Shown here: positions 42,594 through 55,849 of the stretch, piece by piece | Layout: each line of letters starts with the position of its first letter | Numbering within the stretch: position 1 is the first letter of the stretch | Source: Azolla caroliniana | Lineage: Eukaryota > Polypodiophyta | Reading direction: 5' to 3' | DNA length: 64,000 nucleotides | Assembly: GCA_043228905.1 (NCBI GenBank) | Contig: JBHGNT010000005.1 | Coordinates: 6,138,001 to 6,202,000 of the forward strand | Notes under the pieces: generated by a model | What the model was told of the DNA's origin: nothing | Databases searched by the model: none | The model's input: only the letters and a program-made list of their open reading frames with translations | Program-made: the position numbers and the translations under genes

Positions 42594-44068
42594 GAGACTC
42601 TGGGAGTGACCAGACGAATGGTTCTTCGCATTATTCAGAAGATGAAGGAGAAGAGAAAGACAGAGAACCTCGAAAATCTCTCCAAAGTGGAGAAGAGATC
42701 ATCGCTGTTACCACGGGATCGGATGAGCAAGTAAGTGGTATGCTAACCTGCAACAAAGAATATTCATTCGTGTTAGAGCCATCTCTGAAGGATATTTCTG
42801 ATGAGAAATGTAGTGAGGATGTTGGGTCGCAGAAAAATAAGCTTAGTCTTGACCAAAACCCTAGTCGTGATGGCGATAAGGAGATTGCATATAAGCAAGG
42901 TAATTGGCTTGTGAGTGAGATTCTCATCCTTCTTGAAGCAAAAGCCAAAGAAGAAGAGTCATGTTATGGAGAGAGTAAGAAAAATAGGGTCTTAGCTGAT
43001 GATAAATGGAAAAATGTATCGGCCTATTGTAAGAACAAAGGAGTGAACCGAAGTAAAGAGCAATGTAGGATAAAATGGGACAACATGATGCCTGATTTTC
43101 GAAAGATACGAGACTATGAAGAGCAAAAGGAGGGTTGTGTTCAATCATATTTTGAGATGGAGGGTTGGGAAAGAAGGGCTAAGATACTACCGAGTAACAT
43201 GGATATAGAAGTGTACCAAAGGATTGCAAATATACTCTCCAATAAACCACCCCTTCCTCCTTCGAAAGGAGGTTTCGGTGGGCTTAAAAGAGAGGCTAGG
43301 GAGAAGAGGATTTCGACTAACTCTTTGCCTTCACCCCCTCCTCCTCTTCACTTAGTGCATGCTGTTGATGTACCGAGCATGGTCAGGTTGGAGGGTGCAA
43401 ACCTGCCCTTAGCTGAGCATGTCGGGAAACTTGACATAGCCACTTCAAGGAAGAGGAGAAGGAAGACAATCGACAACAACGAGAATGAGAATGAGAAAGT
43501 TGTCACACACTTCAAACCCGAACCCGAAATCCAGGCGGACAACCAAACCGATTTGAAAGACGGCTCATCTACAGAGGATGATACCACAGTGATGTCGTCC
43601 CGATCGCAACATGAGCACCATATGTCCTCCCGCCTTTTCGCAGAGAGAACTTGCTTACCTGCTTCACAAACCAACGATGAGAACTATGCATTCTTCTCGA
43701 AGCATTTGCAGCTTGAAAGAATGAGACCTGAGAATCCCCATTACGGAGCATCCCCGTCACCACCGACACATCCTTTGGCTTCCCGGAATGCCTTTGAAAA
43801 AAACGGTGCTAATACTAGTCAATTTGACGGTGTAGATGATAAAGGTGCTCACCATAACGGACATGATACTCCCAGTGGTGTTAAGAACAACGATGTGGTA
43901 GCTTTTGTCGAGGATCGGAAGGATGCTCGGCATCGGGATATGATTGCTCTGGAGAGGGAGAAGCTTGTTGTGTTTAAGGAGGCTAGCTATACAATTGCAA
44001 GTGCAATGACAAATGCGGTTGCTATGTTCTCAAAGGTTGCTGAAGAGCTCCTATTTAGACACCATTAA
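42590..44068 (+). CDS. trihelix / Myb-SANT-like transcription factor
   Basis: Single-exon gene of 492 residues starting MRDSGSDQTNGS; the frame is open upstream but has no earlier in-frame ATG nearby. A trihelix DNA-binding domain lies at about 103-185: GNWLVSEILILLEAK, the tryptophan-bearing DDKWKNVSAYC, GVNRSKEQCRIKWDNMMPDFRKIRDYE, then SYFEMEGWERRAKILPSNMDIEVYQRI, where plant members have SYWxM and LPSN. A basic nuclear-localisation candidate SRKRRRKT lies at about 279-286. A Ser/Pro and acidic middle is disordered. The C-terminus (HRDMIALEREKLVVFKEASYTIASAMTNAV) is helical, as in related proteins that oligomerise. Its targets are unknown. The CT-rich leader contains a uORF. Confidence 0.85.
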   Translation: MRDSGSDQTNGSSHYSEDEGEEKDREPRKSLQSGEEIIAVTTGSDEQVSGMLTCNKEYSFVLEPSLKDISDEKCSEDVGSQKNKLSLDQNPSRDGDKEIAYKQGNWLVSEILILLEAKAKEEESCYGESKKNRVLADDKWKNVSAYCKNKGVNRSKEQCRIKWDNMMPDFRKIRDYEEQKEGCVQSYFEMEGWERRAKILPSNMDIEVYQRIANILSNKPPLPPSKGGFGGLKREAREKRISTNSLPSPPPPLHLVHAVDVPSMVRLEGANLPLAEHVGKLDIATSRKRRRKTIDNNENENEKVVTHFKPEPEIQADNQTDLKDGSSTEDDTTVMSSRSQHEHHMSSRLFAERTCLPASQTNDENYAFFSKHLQLERMRPENPHYGASPSPPTHPLASRNAFEKNGANTSQFDGVDDKGAHHNGHDTPSGVKNNDVVAFVEDRKDARHRDMIALEREKLVVFKEASYTIASAMTNAVAMFSKVAEELLFRHH

Positions 44069-44163
44069 CACATTATCATCATTGCTGGTAGGTGATGGTT
44101 GGCTATTGTCTCAAAGGCTGCTGAATAGCTCCTCAGTAGACACCAGTAATACATTATTATCAC
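44021..44163 (+). repeat. tandem duplication of the 3' end of the trihelix gene
   Basis: About 44021-44101 is repeated at 44102-44163. The second copy, now after the stop codon, still reads as the C-terminal codons with a premature TAG, so it is a relic of coding sequence. Confidence 0.8.
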
Positions 44164-46240
44164 ATAAGAAAGGCTCTTTTGAGGTTGTGCTCGCAACATC
44201 TGGATTAAGTCTAATTGTTGGTAGAAGGGAACGAATCTGCATTGTTGATGTGAAAGTCATTGTCATTGATGAATCAAGTAAAATTTTTGAAGGGTTAAAA
44301 GGGTGACCAGTGATGGAGTTTTTCGTCAATTAGCAAAGCTGATCTCTTTCTTGTTACTCATTGCATGTGCAAAACTCGTGTCCTAACTCTCATGTTTCCA
44401 AAATACAGGGAGAGGGGAGAACTGAAGAAATGATATCTAGTTTCTCCCATGTTCTTATGAGGTTTATTAGTTTCTTTATACGTCCCAATGGGGTCACTCT
44501 TTACTCATCTATTATATGCCATCATAAGTTTCCTAGTTGAGAAACATATAAAGTTTCTTGCTTTATTCTAGATGCCTTGTTATGAAGCATGAGTACCAGA
44601 TTCTAAAATGCACTCTAATAGACACAAGATATAGGTGGATATATGGTATATGGTCTTCTTTGAAACAGACCAATTGTAATCTATGAGAGCTGGAAGAGGT
44701 TTTGGTTACATGGCAATTTTTTTAATTAACCTAATTTGCATTACAAGGAGCTTTCAATTTGCACAGTAGCTTCAAAAGCAAGTGGGAAAAAGTAAGAAAT
44801 ACAAATTCTATTTCAGGTAGCATTAAAAACTTACGCTACATAAGCATTAAAAAGATATTATAAACATCTTTTCTAAAATCACAAGTCTCGTAAAAATCTA
44901 TATATGTATGTTCAAAGCACGAGAATTATGGTAGATGCAGTACTTTCTTCCAGAGAAATTGAAAGGAAATGAAATGAATAAATTTTTTATGAAGGGAAAT
45001 TGTGATATTATAACCCCCATCAATGCCAAAGATTAAGCCGCTTTGGAATTGGTCAGCCCAATAACACTATTGAATCTTTGAAAACAGCGTTATATGCGGG
45101 TCTTCTCCTATCAAACATTGCACCAGGCATAAAGTTGTAGCCGTGCTAATGAGCTAATGCACTGGCATCATGGGAGAATCGGATGGAACTGAAATATAAC
45201 AATTAGCTTTATCTAGCAATGGTCATCCTCCATATATGATGGAACTATTGAGTCCCTTCTGGGGTTCACATATAACATTTACAATTATAAAATTTTATGA
45301 CTAATGCAAAGAGCTTTATTTTTTAGAAAAGAAATAGAAACTATAATATTGTTGTAAATTATAGTAAAAGTAAAAAGTGAGTGAATTGAGTACTTTTTAA
45401 GAAGGGAAATTGTGATATTGTCGTGAATATAGTATGAGCACAAAGCAAATAGACGGAGGATGTCCTTTCAGACATATTACCCTTTAAGCCATTTCCATTG
45501 CTATTCAGTTTATTTCTGAAAACAAAATTCTACTAGGTAAAGAACAAGCAACTCAGGCGAAGGTTTAGGAAAGCACCTGCATACATATTCTTCAAATAGA
45601 AATTTACTTTGGAAGGAAACTGGCCTTACAAATATGTCTGTTAAGTTTATCACTAGGATATCCTTAATCTAATCTGACAAGTATAGGGTAATGCTATGAG
45701 AATTAGGTTGTTACTGTGCAAGGAGACGCATAGCATATCAAATATGCAATAAAGACCAAGCTTTACTGGTGAATTAAATTCCTCGTTCACTTAAAACAGA
45801 CATGAGTATGTAATTAAATCAATGTCAGTTATTGTACATCCAGCTGATCTTCAATACTACGGCCTCCAATCCTGGCTTGGTCAATTTTAATTAATAGAGA
45901 CCTCAATTGCATGACCTCTAATATTTACAAATAATTTATGACTCTAATCCTTTGACCAACACCATCTCAGAAACTGCTTCTTTCCCATTCTTCCAACCTG
46001 GTGGAGCAATTAACTCCTCTCATCAATGGAGAAAAGTTCCTAAATCATCCTCCACGCCTCCTGAGGTTACAAATAAATTTTAAACTTGACATACAATGAA
46101 GCAAATACATCCCCAACTAGTAAGTATTCAATGAACGAGGATAGATAGTACACCAATGTACCTGATAGTGTACAATGATATCCAAATATTCTGTAATTGA
46201 ATCCTTACTATCACATCATTGATTTAGAGGATGATGATAT
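44164..46240. other. intergenic / 3' UTR stretch
   Basis: AT-rich. The part nearest 46240 is probably 3' UTR of the minus-strand WD40 gene. No other gene is seen. Confidence 0.45.
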
Positions 46241-46244
46241 TGGG

Positions 46245-49200
46245 TTATGATTCAAATCCTGCTTCAAATTCAGCATCAGAAGATTCTAGTTCACAAGCGA
46301 TCACTTCCTGCTACATAAGAGGGAATTAAATGCATGAACTGGTTGAACCTTAGGCAAAGAGTTTAGCCAGCTTCAGACACATTATCTTCAAAAGATGTTT
46401 TAAAGAATCCGGAGGGTTTCTCCGATCGCTCATGTCTGAAAATCCGTAATCTGCCTTCCTGAATACCTCAAGATTATCATCAAAACACATGCTTAGGCAC
46501 ATAATTGATTAAAACAACAATGTGAAAGAGTAATAAGAAAAAATTTCAAAACTACCCCAAGCTTTTCTATATTTCAACAAACCAAAAAGTTCTGTTAATT
46601 CTTCAAACTCCCTACTATAATTGCTCCAAGCCAAGGATTGACCGAATACATTTGGGGAAACAGAGAAGTTGGAGTTGTTTCAGAAATTTTGCCTATTTAT
46701 GAAAATAGGAGCTTATTGTTTTCCAGTTTGTAAGTATTTCCAAACTAGGCTTCCAAAAATAATAGATTTTTCTCTAGAGGCAGTGAGGCAATGCTAAAAA
46801 GACCAGATCAGAAATTCAAACCAACAAAGAAAGGTACCTTAGTTCCATAGGCAAGACCACCCCCAACTTCAGGATGAAAACAGGCAACATTTACTTCATC
46901 TTCAGCACTCGGTAGCACTTTGACGAGCTCCATATCAGAAACTCTGTACACCTGTGATTGACAAATCATATTAAATGCATGGATGGTAACCTGCTTATTG
47001 ATTTCTTGAGCGGGATCAAAAATAAATAAGGATGGGTACTTTCAAGACAGATGAATAATGAAAATGCAAAGGAGAACTGAAATCAAACCTCTAAGATTGT
47101 GAAGATGGGAATAGTTGTTGTCCCATTAACTACAATGCTCCTCAAAAGAGAGTCATGTCGCCGACCATAAGCTAATAAAATATGATCAGAGGCAGGTGAA
47201 AACTGTAAAGTAGACATCAGAATATTAGAGAATGGCAATTAGACTTCTGAGATATTTGTTCTTACAAAACTAAAAGATACTACAGGAAAACAGCAAACAA
47301 ACCTGAATGGAAGTAAGACAATGAGCAGCTCTGATTGCCCTGGATGCAAGAACCTCACCAAACCTACACACGACAACAAAAAGTTCTCAAGCCTAAACTT
47401 ATCATTCTATACAAAAACATAGTTTAAATCATTTCTATGGTACAAAAGAGAGTTTATAGGGGAAATCTCTGAAATACTCATGAGATTTCAATATTTCTCC
47501 AAATGCCATTAATGAAGGGCCAAATAAGAGAGAAAAAGGGTGAAGTGATAGAGCACATAATTCACAAAAAAGGGCATAGATTAACCATCATATACTTTCT
47601 CAAATGCACACATAATTGGTCATTGGGGTTTGACCAAGTCCATGTAGCAAAATTGCAAGAAACTAAGGGCATTTGGGGATATAAAGAAAACTTATGGGGT
47701 ATTTTATAGTTTTTCCTCTAATTTATATGGTATGAAGGAGGCTTACGTGGCATCTTCCAGAGAATACACTCGAAGTTCATAAATAACCTGCTGAGCAGAT
47801 ATTGGATGCCGAGTTGGAGAGGTGCCTGCTGAAGCTGTCCCAATTATCGGTTGTCTAAAGTGAAATAAAGCATCTGAATCAGCAGGATGCAATACGCAGG
47901 CCACACATGCAGCTAAAAATCGTCCACAAGGTGAGAAATGAGCACCCATTTCACTGAAATGAAAGATAAATTTCATTAGAAAATCAGAAAATATTGACCC
48001 TTAATCAGCAAACACCATGATACAACCAAAGTCCAAAGAATCTGAGATTTACATAAAATTTAAATAATACATATTAAAGATTGGTATCCACGTGGTAACA
48101 TAGCATAAGATGAAAGTGTAATGCCAAGAATGAAATCAGTACCACATAATTTATACCAAATTTTAGATGAGAAATATTCTGAAATACTGAAGTGCACTTA
48201 TGTTGTGGTTATTTCCTCAAATGTCCTTGTTTAGTTAGCCCTGTCAGGGATTTCTGTGCTCCCTCAGCAATTATATAGTCAACTCGTCCCCTTCTCTTTT
48301 TTAGGGTTGACCAGGGTGTTTGGGGAATACGGAATACAAAGGGGCATTGGGAAAACAAGAAAAGGGGTATTTACAGTTTTCCATTTTTAGATTGTGTACA
48401 AAATAGAAGGGAAGAGAGGAAAAGAAAAAACTAAAATTTAATATTTATTACCTGCATAGCACAGCATGTGGAATCGTCAATTTGCATGTCCCTGGATCTA
48501 GAGCAGCAGTTGGATGCTTCATAGAATGAGGCCAGATTCTAAGCTTTACTGTACATGGCAATTCAGCAGCAGCTGCAGCTGCTGCTGTTGAAAGTTGGGG
48601 GGATGCTTCTGCTGCAGTCAGACCCAAGTTAGGGTCCCTATTAGCAAAACCATGGAGAATTCCAACGAGAACAGATGAATTAGCTCCCTCAGTATTTGAA
48701 TTCACCAATCCCCTATGCGTAGTTCCTCTACTACGACTTCCTCTGCTGGTTCCTGATCTTGTTACATTCCTGACATTAGTAGATGGAATCATCGTGGCAT
48801 CTTGATTTCTTTGTTGGTTCTCTTGTAAACGTTGGATTCCTCTTGCATCAATAGGAATATTAGGAACCACAATTATACAGTGCTGACTGTGTAAGGTCGA
48901 TTGGGCAAGTCCTGCCTGGGTTTGACCCATCATCCAGCCTTGCAAGAATGGTAATTCCCACCCTTCTGACTCATGCAAAGAATTATCTGCAACCAGCACC
49001 TGAACATTGACGTTGCTCCAACCACCAGTATTCGACCACAAGTTCATTCCATCTATATGCCCTTCTTGTATATTTGATGGGAAGTTCACACCTAGCAATG
49101 AATCCCTGGTTTCACTTCTTGGTAACACCCTTGTCAAATGGTGGTTATTTTCCACAGTAGAAGCTACTATGGGATTTCTGCTGTTAGGCCCATCAGCCAA

Positions 49201-51347
49201 CACCTGTCCTTCAGCAGCCCTAAGAAACATATCTACACCAGATTCCATATTGCTAGGAGTTTCTAACATATACGGTCTGTGATCCTCATTTCCTGTTGTT
49301 CCATCGGAAAACAAAGGCAAATCGTTTTGAACTGGTTGGGGAGAAGCATCCATAGGTACAGCTTCAGAATCTGTGAAGTGTATGTGTGGCATACCACTCA
49401 CATCCATCATGTTGTCTTGGGGAGCTTCAACAGAATGAGAGTCAACAGATGCAGGCAATACCCACGAAGAATGCAAAGGAATCTCTCCATTTGTATCAAT
49501 AGGGTTTCCTAATTGCATAGAATCAGGAAATGGCTGCTGTACTGATGTTAGAAAAATTGCAGGACAGGGATATTGAAGATAACCTGCTGACGTTGCAAAA
49601 GTCATAGGGCAATCAGGAGCATCCAAGCCATTTACCTTCACAATAAGCAGCACTACTGTAAAAAAATATGAAAAAACAAGACTAACTGCTTTATTTCATA
49701 AATTACCAACAATGTGATGCTGACCTCAGCTGTTAGTAACAATGGAGCACCATGAGGGTGAAAATGCACAGCACGAAGTGAACGCCGTGTTTTCAGCACA
49801 ATTGCAGGTGATGCTACTTCCACTTCCCGACTATTGTATTGCCAAATGTAAAGCTGAGTGCACATAGAAACAAGACAAAGACAAGAATAAAATGATAATA
49901 GAACACTGTCAAAAACAGATAAGATTGGCATGAGAAATATAACATGAGGGAAAAGAAAGGCGAAATCTTTACCTTGTGACCTGAAGCAACGGCAAGAAGA
50001 TTTCCTTGAGCATGAAATGCAATTGAGGCAATGGGCCGATCTGAAATCAAAGCAATACATATACCAGCTATAAATACAGAAGATATAATAAGCAGTTGCC
50101 TATCTCTAGCATAGAACTATTCCAACAAGAGGAGAAGCTTACTAAAATCATGTGACGCAATGCAATCAGCTGTGTTTGCATTCCATATCTTCACTTCATT
50201 ATCAAGGCTTCCGCTCGCCAATATATCAGATTGGTTTGGATGAAACCTTACCTATATTATGAAATGACTCGTTAGCGTAGTTATCAACAGTTACCACATC
50301 AGGAACCACTCATAATTTATTTCCAAATATGAGTGCTCCGTCGAAATATTGAAATAAACCTATGTGAACAGCCCTGTTTTCAATCCTTCCTGTATGGCAT
50401 GGTTTACTCATCTAACAGTACAATGAGGATTTTCTCATATTTTTGGACATTCTATCATTATGATAGGAAGGGACAGTTGAACAATATTTTAACCACCTGA
50501 ACAATGTTTTATCTAGCTTTAACAATAGCTTAGAGATCAACCACAAAAATGTCTTTATTTGAAAGATGATGTTTTCAATAAGTTGGACACATTGGTTCTT
50601 AAATTTATTTTCCCTTTTTTGGTTTATAGAAGTGAAATGAGAACCGCTACAGCATTGGTATGATTCATAATTTTTACACATAAAATTAAGCTCAATAATG
50701 TTCTTAAAAATGCATTTATGCTCACCACCCAGGGCGTTCGTCGATGGCCGCCTAGTGTCTTATGGCACAATCCTGTTTTGCAACTAATGAGTTTCACAGT
50801 ATGGTCACCGCTGCCATATCAAATTAACAATAAACAAGAAGAAAAAAAAGTGGAAACAGTAAAGTTATCCAAGTATTCAACAGCCATACTGCGTTGATGC
50901 GAGTATTGTTCCATCTGGACTGAATGCTGCAGCTATTGTAGATCTAGGAGCAGGCTGAAGAGGACAATATTTAGCTGTGCAATTTCTTAGTGATTCTGCT
51001 TCCAACCTGAGAAACATAGTACCAGCTGTATCAGCTAAAGAACGCCTACCAAAATACACAGAACTGAAATTCCTACCAAATTATCACACACCATGCTATC
51101 AGTGCATGTTTTGCACTGACTGCTTCATTCCCTTGGCTACATCTAGTTGATTCTGCCCAGAACTTCCGGTATCCTTGTCTCACAACAGGAGATATCTCTC
51201 TCCATAATAGGAGTCTTGTTACATTTCGCCGGCTATATTAGAAGCATACAGTTGATTAATGGTCACCTTTAAATCATTGAAGTCTATTTGCAGACACACA
51301 CAGACAGAAAAAAGGGTTGTATGCTGCGGAATACCAAAGGTACATTG

Positions 51348-51385
<38 letters not shown>

Positions 51386-51514
51386 TTGGACTTACGAATG
51401 GCTTCTGCCAGTATATGAATGGTGGCGAGATAATGATGATGCAGCTTGCAAATTTGAAGAACTGGTGCTTGGCTGGTGCTCAGAAAGTTTTCTAATGCCT
51501 GAACTTGACATCAT
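46245..51514 (-). CDS. AMBRA1-like WD40-repeat protein
   Basis: Fourteen exons in phase: 51396-51514, 51092-51232, 50890-51006, 50726-50810, 50143-50251, 49973-50040, 49725-49853, 48452-49635, 47747-47953, 47303-47363, 47089-47202, 46838-46951, 46381-46458 and 46245-46307, about 862 residues. N-terminal WD40 blades: STIAAAFSPDGTILAST, GDHTVKLISCKTG, GGHRRTPWVVRFHP, ILASGSLDNEVKIWN, PIASIAFHAQGNLLAVASG and SLRAVHFHPHGAPLLLTAEV. A Ser/Asn-rich region of about 390 residues follows. C-terminal blades have MGAHFSPCGRFLAACVACV, ELRVYSLEDAT, IRAAHCLTSIQFSP, ILLAYGRRHDSLL and DEVNVACFHPEVGGGLAYGTKEG. This order matches plant AMBRA1-like proteins (Arabidopsis At1g04140/At5g43930). Animal AMBRA1 is a CUL4-DDB1 adaptor and autophagy regulator; the plant role is inferred. 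If the weak 46380 donor (GTGTCT) is unused, the protein ends at 46363 instead (847 residues). Confidence 0.88.
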
Positions 51515-54500
51515 ATATGTAGAGGCTATGAGTGCACAGCTACAAACTGTAGTCTAAGATGCAATAGAGCAGGGAAGCACCCAAACTCTGTACAAATTTT
51601 TGGCTCTGTCATTAATAAACACAGCATCAGAAATTTTCTAACCATAGATAAAACCATATACACCTTCGATATAATCAATTTAAGTCCAACGTATACATTT
51701 ATCTGGTGATATTGAAATAACACTACTGATGATTCGAAAAGAAAACTTAATTAAGTGAAATAAAACATATGTTTAGAAATGTGTATGGCAAGTGCAACTG
51801 CTACATCTTGAAAGTTGAGGTCAAGAAGAGCAAGATAAACAACTGCATCATGCAAAGAATGGCCAGATTTATGCAATTCCAACTCATGCCATCATCCAAA
51901 GAGAGTGAAACATTTTAATTTTTTACCACATTTTTCAGTGAAGTGCCATGAACCAATCTACCATATATGTCATAGACGGTTGTAAGATTAATTTATCCAT
52001 CCAATAGCAAACAAAACCAAAAAAACTCACATTTTTTAAATGAACTTACAGTTTTTAACGTTAAATAGTGAAGTTACTCTTGTGATAAGTAGAACATAAG
52101 ACTATATACACAAACCCAGATATGAAGAACCAGATATCACTTAAGACTTACTAACATTATGCATAACTAGCACTAAGGCATTAGGTTCACCAACATTGAG
52201 CAATGGGTATTGATGGCCTCTAACACCATATACAAGCACACAAAAACTAAGTCATCAATGATTCTAATATTTAGGTATAAAAATGCCCTGAAACATATCA
52301 CAGCGTGTAAGAAAGGAGAATATAGTTTTTGTCGACATGTACAGGTGGCCATGCCAATTTCTGCATATATACATGCATGAGCATGTGTCGAAACAGTTTA
52401 TGTTCTTTGAATCGAACATTTATTTAGCATATAGTTGCTAATAATTGTTAGATTTATGACAAAAAATAACAGTGCCAACATTTATAACATGAACATAACA
52501 TAGACCATTCCACACAGATTACTAAGAAAACTTCCATATTATTTGCTCGTAAATTAGGAACTTAAGATAATGGTAAATAACCTATAGTATTATTTAGGGA
52601 TATATGTGTATTATGTACAGTATCTAGTAGAATATATGTAGGGATAGATATGTAGTATGTAACACATAACAGTATTATATAGGGATATCGATGTACTATG
52701 TGAAGTATACACTATATAGCTCTACTAGATACTCCCATTCTATCCATGAGGAGGCAGCATGTCCATATATTTCATTCTATACCCTCTGATTACTTCGGGA
52801 TGGCTTTAACTACATTTTAGCTGGCTTCGTCATTGTACTACCCAGGGCATCCCATTTAGATTTTCTGGAGCTGCTACATCTCATCATCCTTGAACTGGAA
52901 AGTGCTACGATTCTTGTACTTCTTTTGTGCCTTTTGCAACACAGACGAACATTCACTTTAGTACATGTGATTTTGTCTCCCAGTAAACATTAACTCAAAT
53001 ATAGTGACATTCACCACTTGTTTCACAAGGTCCTTAAAAAAACCAAAAAAGGATGTCGCCACTTTGTGGTTGTGCGCAGATGCAAAGAAATAGCATGGTG
53101 AACCAAAAAATCTCCATGTCAGAAATGACGGTTTCTTAGGAGCTACTTTTACGTAGTCTGTCATAGAAGAGGCAGTTTGGCGACATTCCCAATACGTCAA
53201 TGAAACTTAGCTTATGCATTCTTTGCTCATTTTCCTCTTCTGCAACCAGGCAGAGTTGCTAATATGTTATTTTCTAGCGTTAATTAAAAAGTTCAATATT
53301 TCTGATACTAAAATCACTTCAACATCTAATTTGTCTAACGCCTTCTTTACTTTGCAAGAAGTAGCACTCTCCTAAATCCTCCACTCATCTTCCCATGCCC
53401 ATCTTGTCGCTTATCTTATGATTTGCCTAATGGGTTCTGAAACTTCTGTAGTCCCCTCTAATTCAGCATATTTAGATTCTACATCAGAATTCAGCTTATT
53501 GGGAGAAGAGTGTTTCAATGTGTGGTCACCTCAAATATGTGTCTCTCATACCACAACCAAAGGAGAACCAACAAAGCCACCTAATGCAGAACTACACAAA
53601 CTGTATACTACAGAGAAAACAAAAACATTGCATCGTACATGACGCTGGCAAGCATTACATATCGAGGCGAAAAAGCATATCCAAAAACAAGAAACAGACA
53701 CTGCAATCAGCAAAAAAAAGCACAGCTGAACACTTTTAGAAAACAGAGTCAAATCGAACATCAAAAGCAGAAGATATACAGATTGATCACATTGAGAAAC
53801 ATTACAACGTTATGCTCAGATCATGAAAATAGCATATGTCGACAGGAAACAAACACTGTGATTGGAATATCATATCAAAGGCAAAAGATACAGAATTAAA
53901 CTAGGTAGGAAAATTACTACATAGATGAGCTGAACAAATTTACTCATTCTATAAAGAAATCGGTATCAGATATCAGCATATATAGTCAAGTCAGAAATAA
54001 TTAAAAAAAGTAGAACACAAAAACAAACACTGTAATATCCAAAATGTCTTTCCGACAAGCATTTTAGGGGAGAAAACGGATCTCAACAATAAGCAAAGCA
54101 AAATATAAAACAAAACAAAAAATACTGTACTGACATTTTTTATAAAAGTCAAAACAAATCTACACCACAAAGAAAACCAAACATTACATGGCACAAGAAA
54201 ACAGGTACAGAAAAATGAAAAAGAGAAAACATGCGCAGAAGAACAGTACAAAAAAATCAAAAGAAATAGTAGAATATAATCAAGCATCGAAAGGAAACGT
54301 AAACATAAGCAATTTCATGTGAAGGATACTTTGGAGAGCAAAATGGAGCTCAATCTCAAAAACGTAATCGCTATGAACAAATTTACTCTAAAAACAATAT
54401 ATATATATATATATACCGTGGACTCACATAGAAGATCACGTGAGAAAACTAGCATATGCAGAAATAGTAGATCAGAAAAACCCAACACCTGTGGGAAAAC

Positions 54501-54850
54501 CGAAGCAAAAATTTACTCTACAAAGTGTAAACAATATATAACATAGAAATAGTAGACCACATGGAAGAGAGAGAACCAATGAAAGCAAAGGAAGAATGAA
54601 ATATCAAACAGATAGAAAATGCTAAGAAAATCGAGTGTCAACAAAAGGCAAAGAAATATAATAAGATATCAGAGAAAATAGGAGGAAAGCTTACCAGCAT
54701 CAGTAGGTCAGGATCATTCTCGACGAAGAAGAAGAAATCCCAGTCGACCAAGAAAAGAAAAACGTGAGCTTTGAGAAGCAAAAGAATCGAATCGAACAGG
54801 AAGCAGCTTCGAGAGAGACACACACACAAATAAAAAAGACCAAAGAAGGA
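51515..54850 (-). other. probable 5' UTR intron and first exon of the WD40 gene
   Basis: No coding region is seen. On the minus strand a donor-like GTAAGC at about 54685-54690 follows a CT-rich leader (about 54691-54850), and acceptor-like AG sites occur near 51553-51580, so a 3.1-kb leader intron is plausible. (GA)n lies at about 51350-51382 inside intron 1. A perfect 13-bp inverted repeat, AGTATCTAGTAGA at 52619-52631 and its complement at 52721-52733, may mark a small hairpin or MITE. (TA)n at about 54397-54414. Confidence 0.4.
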
Positions 54851-55635
54851 ATATGACGGATCTCTCTTTCGATCGTTGCTTCTGTTTCTCTTGTCTTTTC
54901 TTCTTTCTGTCTTTCTTTCTCTGCCTCTCTCTTTCTTCCGTTCTTCCTTTTTTTCCTTTCTTTCTTCTACTACACTGTGTCTCTGAGCTTCTGATCGATC
55001 GATCGATCGATCAGTTCTGTACGTGTCTTCTGCAGTGATTCGAAGAGAAGGAGGGAGGGAGGAGATCGCCGAGTATCAATCAATCAGTGAAGAGAAATGT
55101 GTACTGACTGTTGGGGGCTGTGGGGCCGGACGGACAGATGGACGGACGGACGGACGGACGGACGGACATATGCTGCCCGTCTTTTGGCCATGCTAACCTC
55201 TACTGAATTACGAGCTCCTCTCGGAGACATCCCATCCCATCCCATCGTAACTAAACCTCTTCTTCGAATTGTGCCTATGTTCTTGTGGAACCGTATGGAT
55301 GATCGGTGCTACCGCCTCGACAAGCAGAGAATCGTCGAGAACCGGCGATCTACGATCTTTTGAGGAATGAATGGGTTGTACCTTCTGCCCCCCCCCCCCC
55401 CCCCTGCTTGTGTCTCGAATGGGTTTCGGTTGCAAGGATGTTCACGTTCGATTTATGGTTACGTTAGGTAATGTGGTTTATGTTTTACATAGTAATGCTA
55501 GATTGACCATAGAGAAATCTGATACTTTTGACACGTTGCCACTATAGTAAGGATGTGATTGCAAATAGAACACACTATAGGGAACTGACAAAACTAGGCT
55601 TGCCTAGTGTGCACTCGTTAAGACTAAGTATTTCT

Positions 55636-55696
<61 letters not shown>

Positions 55697-55790
55697 TTTT
55701 GGGGAAGGGGGAGGGGGAGGGGGAGGGGTGGCAAAGAGAGAGACATTTGAATTGGTGTGTAGGGTGGGATTGAGTTTGTAGTTGTCATAG
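54850..55790. repeat. microsatellite cluster
   Basis: (GATC)n at about 54992-55012, (GGAC)n at about 55128-55167, a C-run at about 55388-55404, (GT)n at about 55637-55695 and (GGGGGA)n just after it. No gene is seen. Confidence 0.75.
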
Positions 55791-55849
55791 AATTAAGATC
55801 CCTAGAAGGGTTCTATACTTTTTTGTAAGTTAGTCATGGTGGTGTGTTT

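Noticed and set aside
53991-54829. Minus-strand hydrophobic Phe/Leu-rich frames
   Set aside because: Low-complexity translation of A-rich DNA within the likely leader intron; no start context or family.
55097-55435. Overlapping open frames near 55.1-55.4 kb
   Set aside because: They run through the GGAC microsatellite and the C-run, show no domain, and likely belong to the WD40 gene's upstream region.
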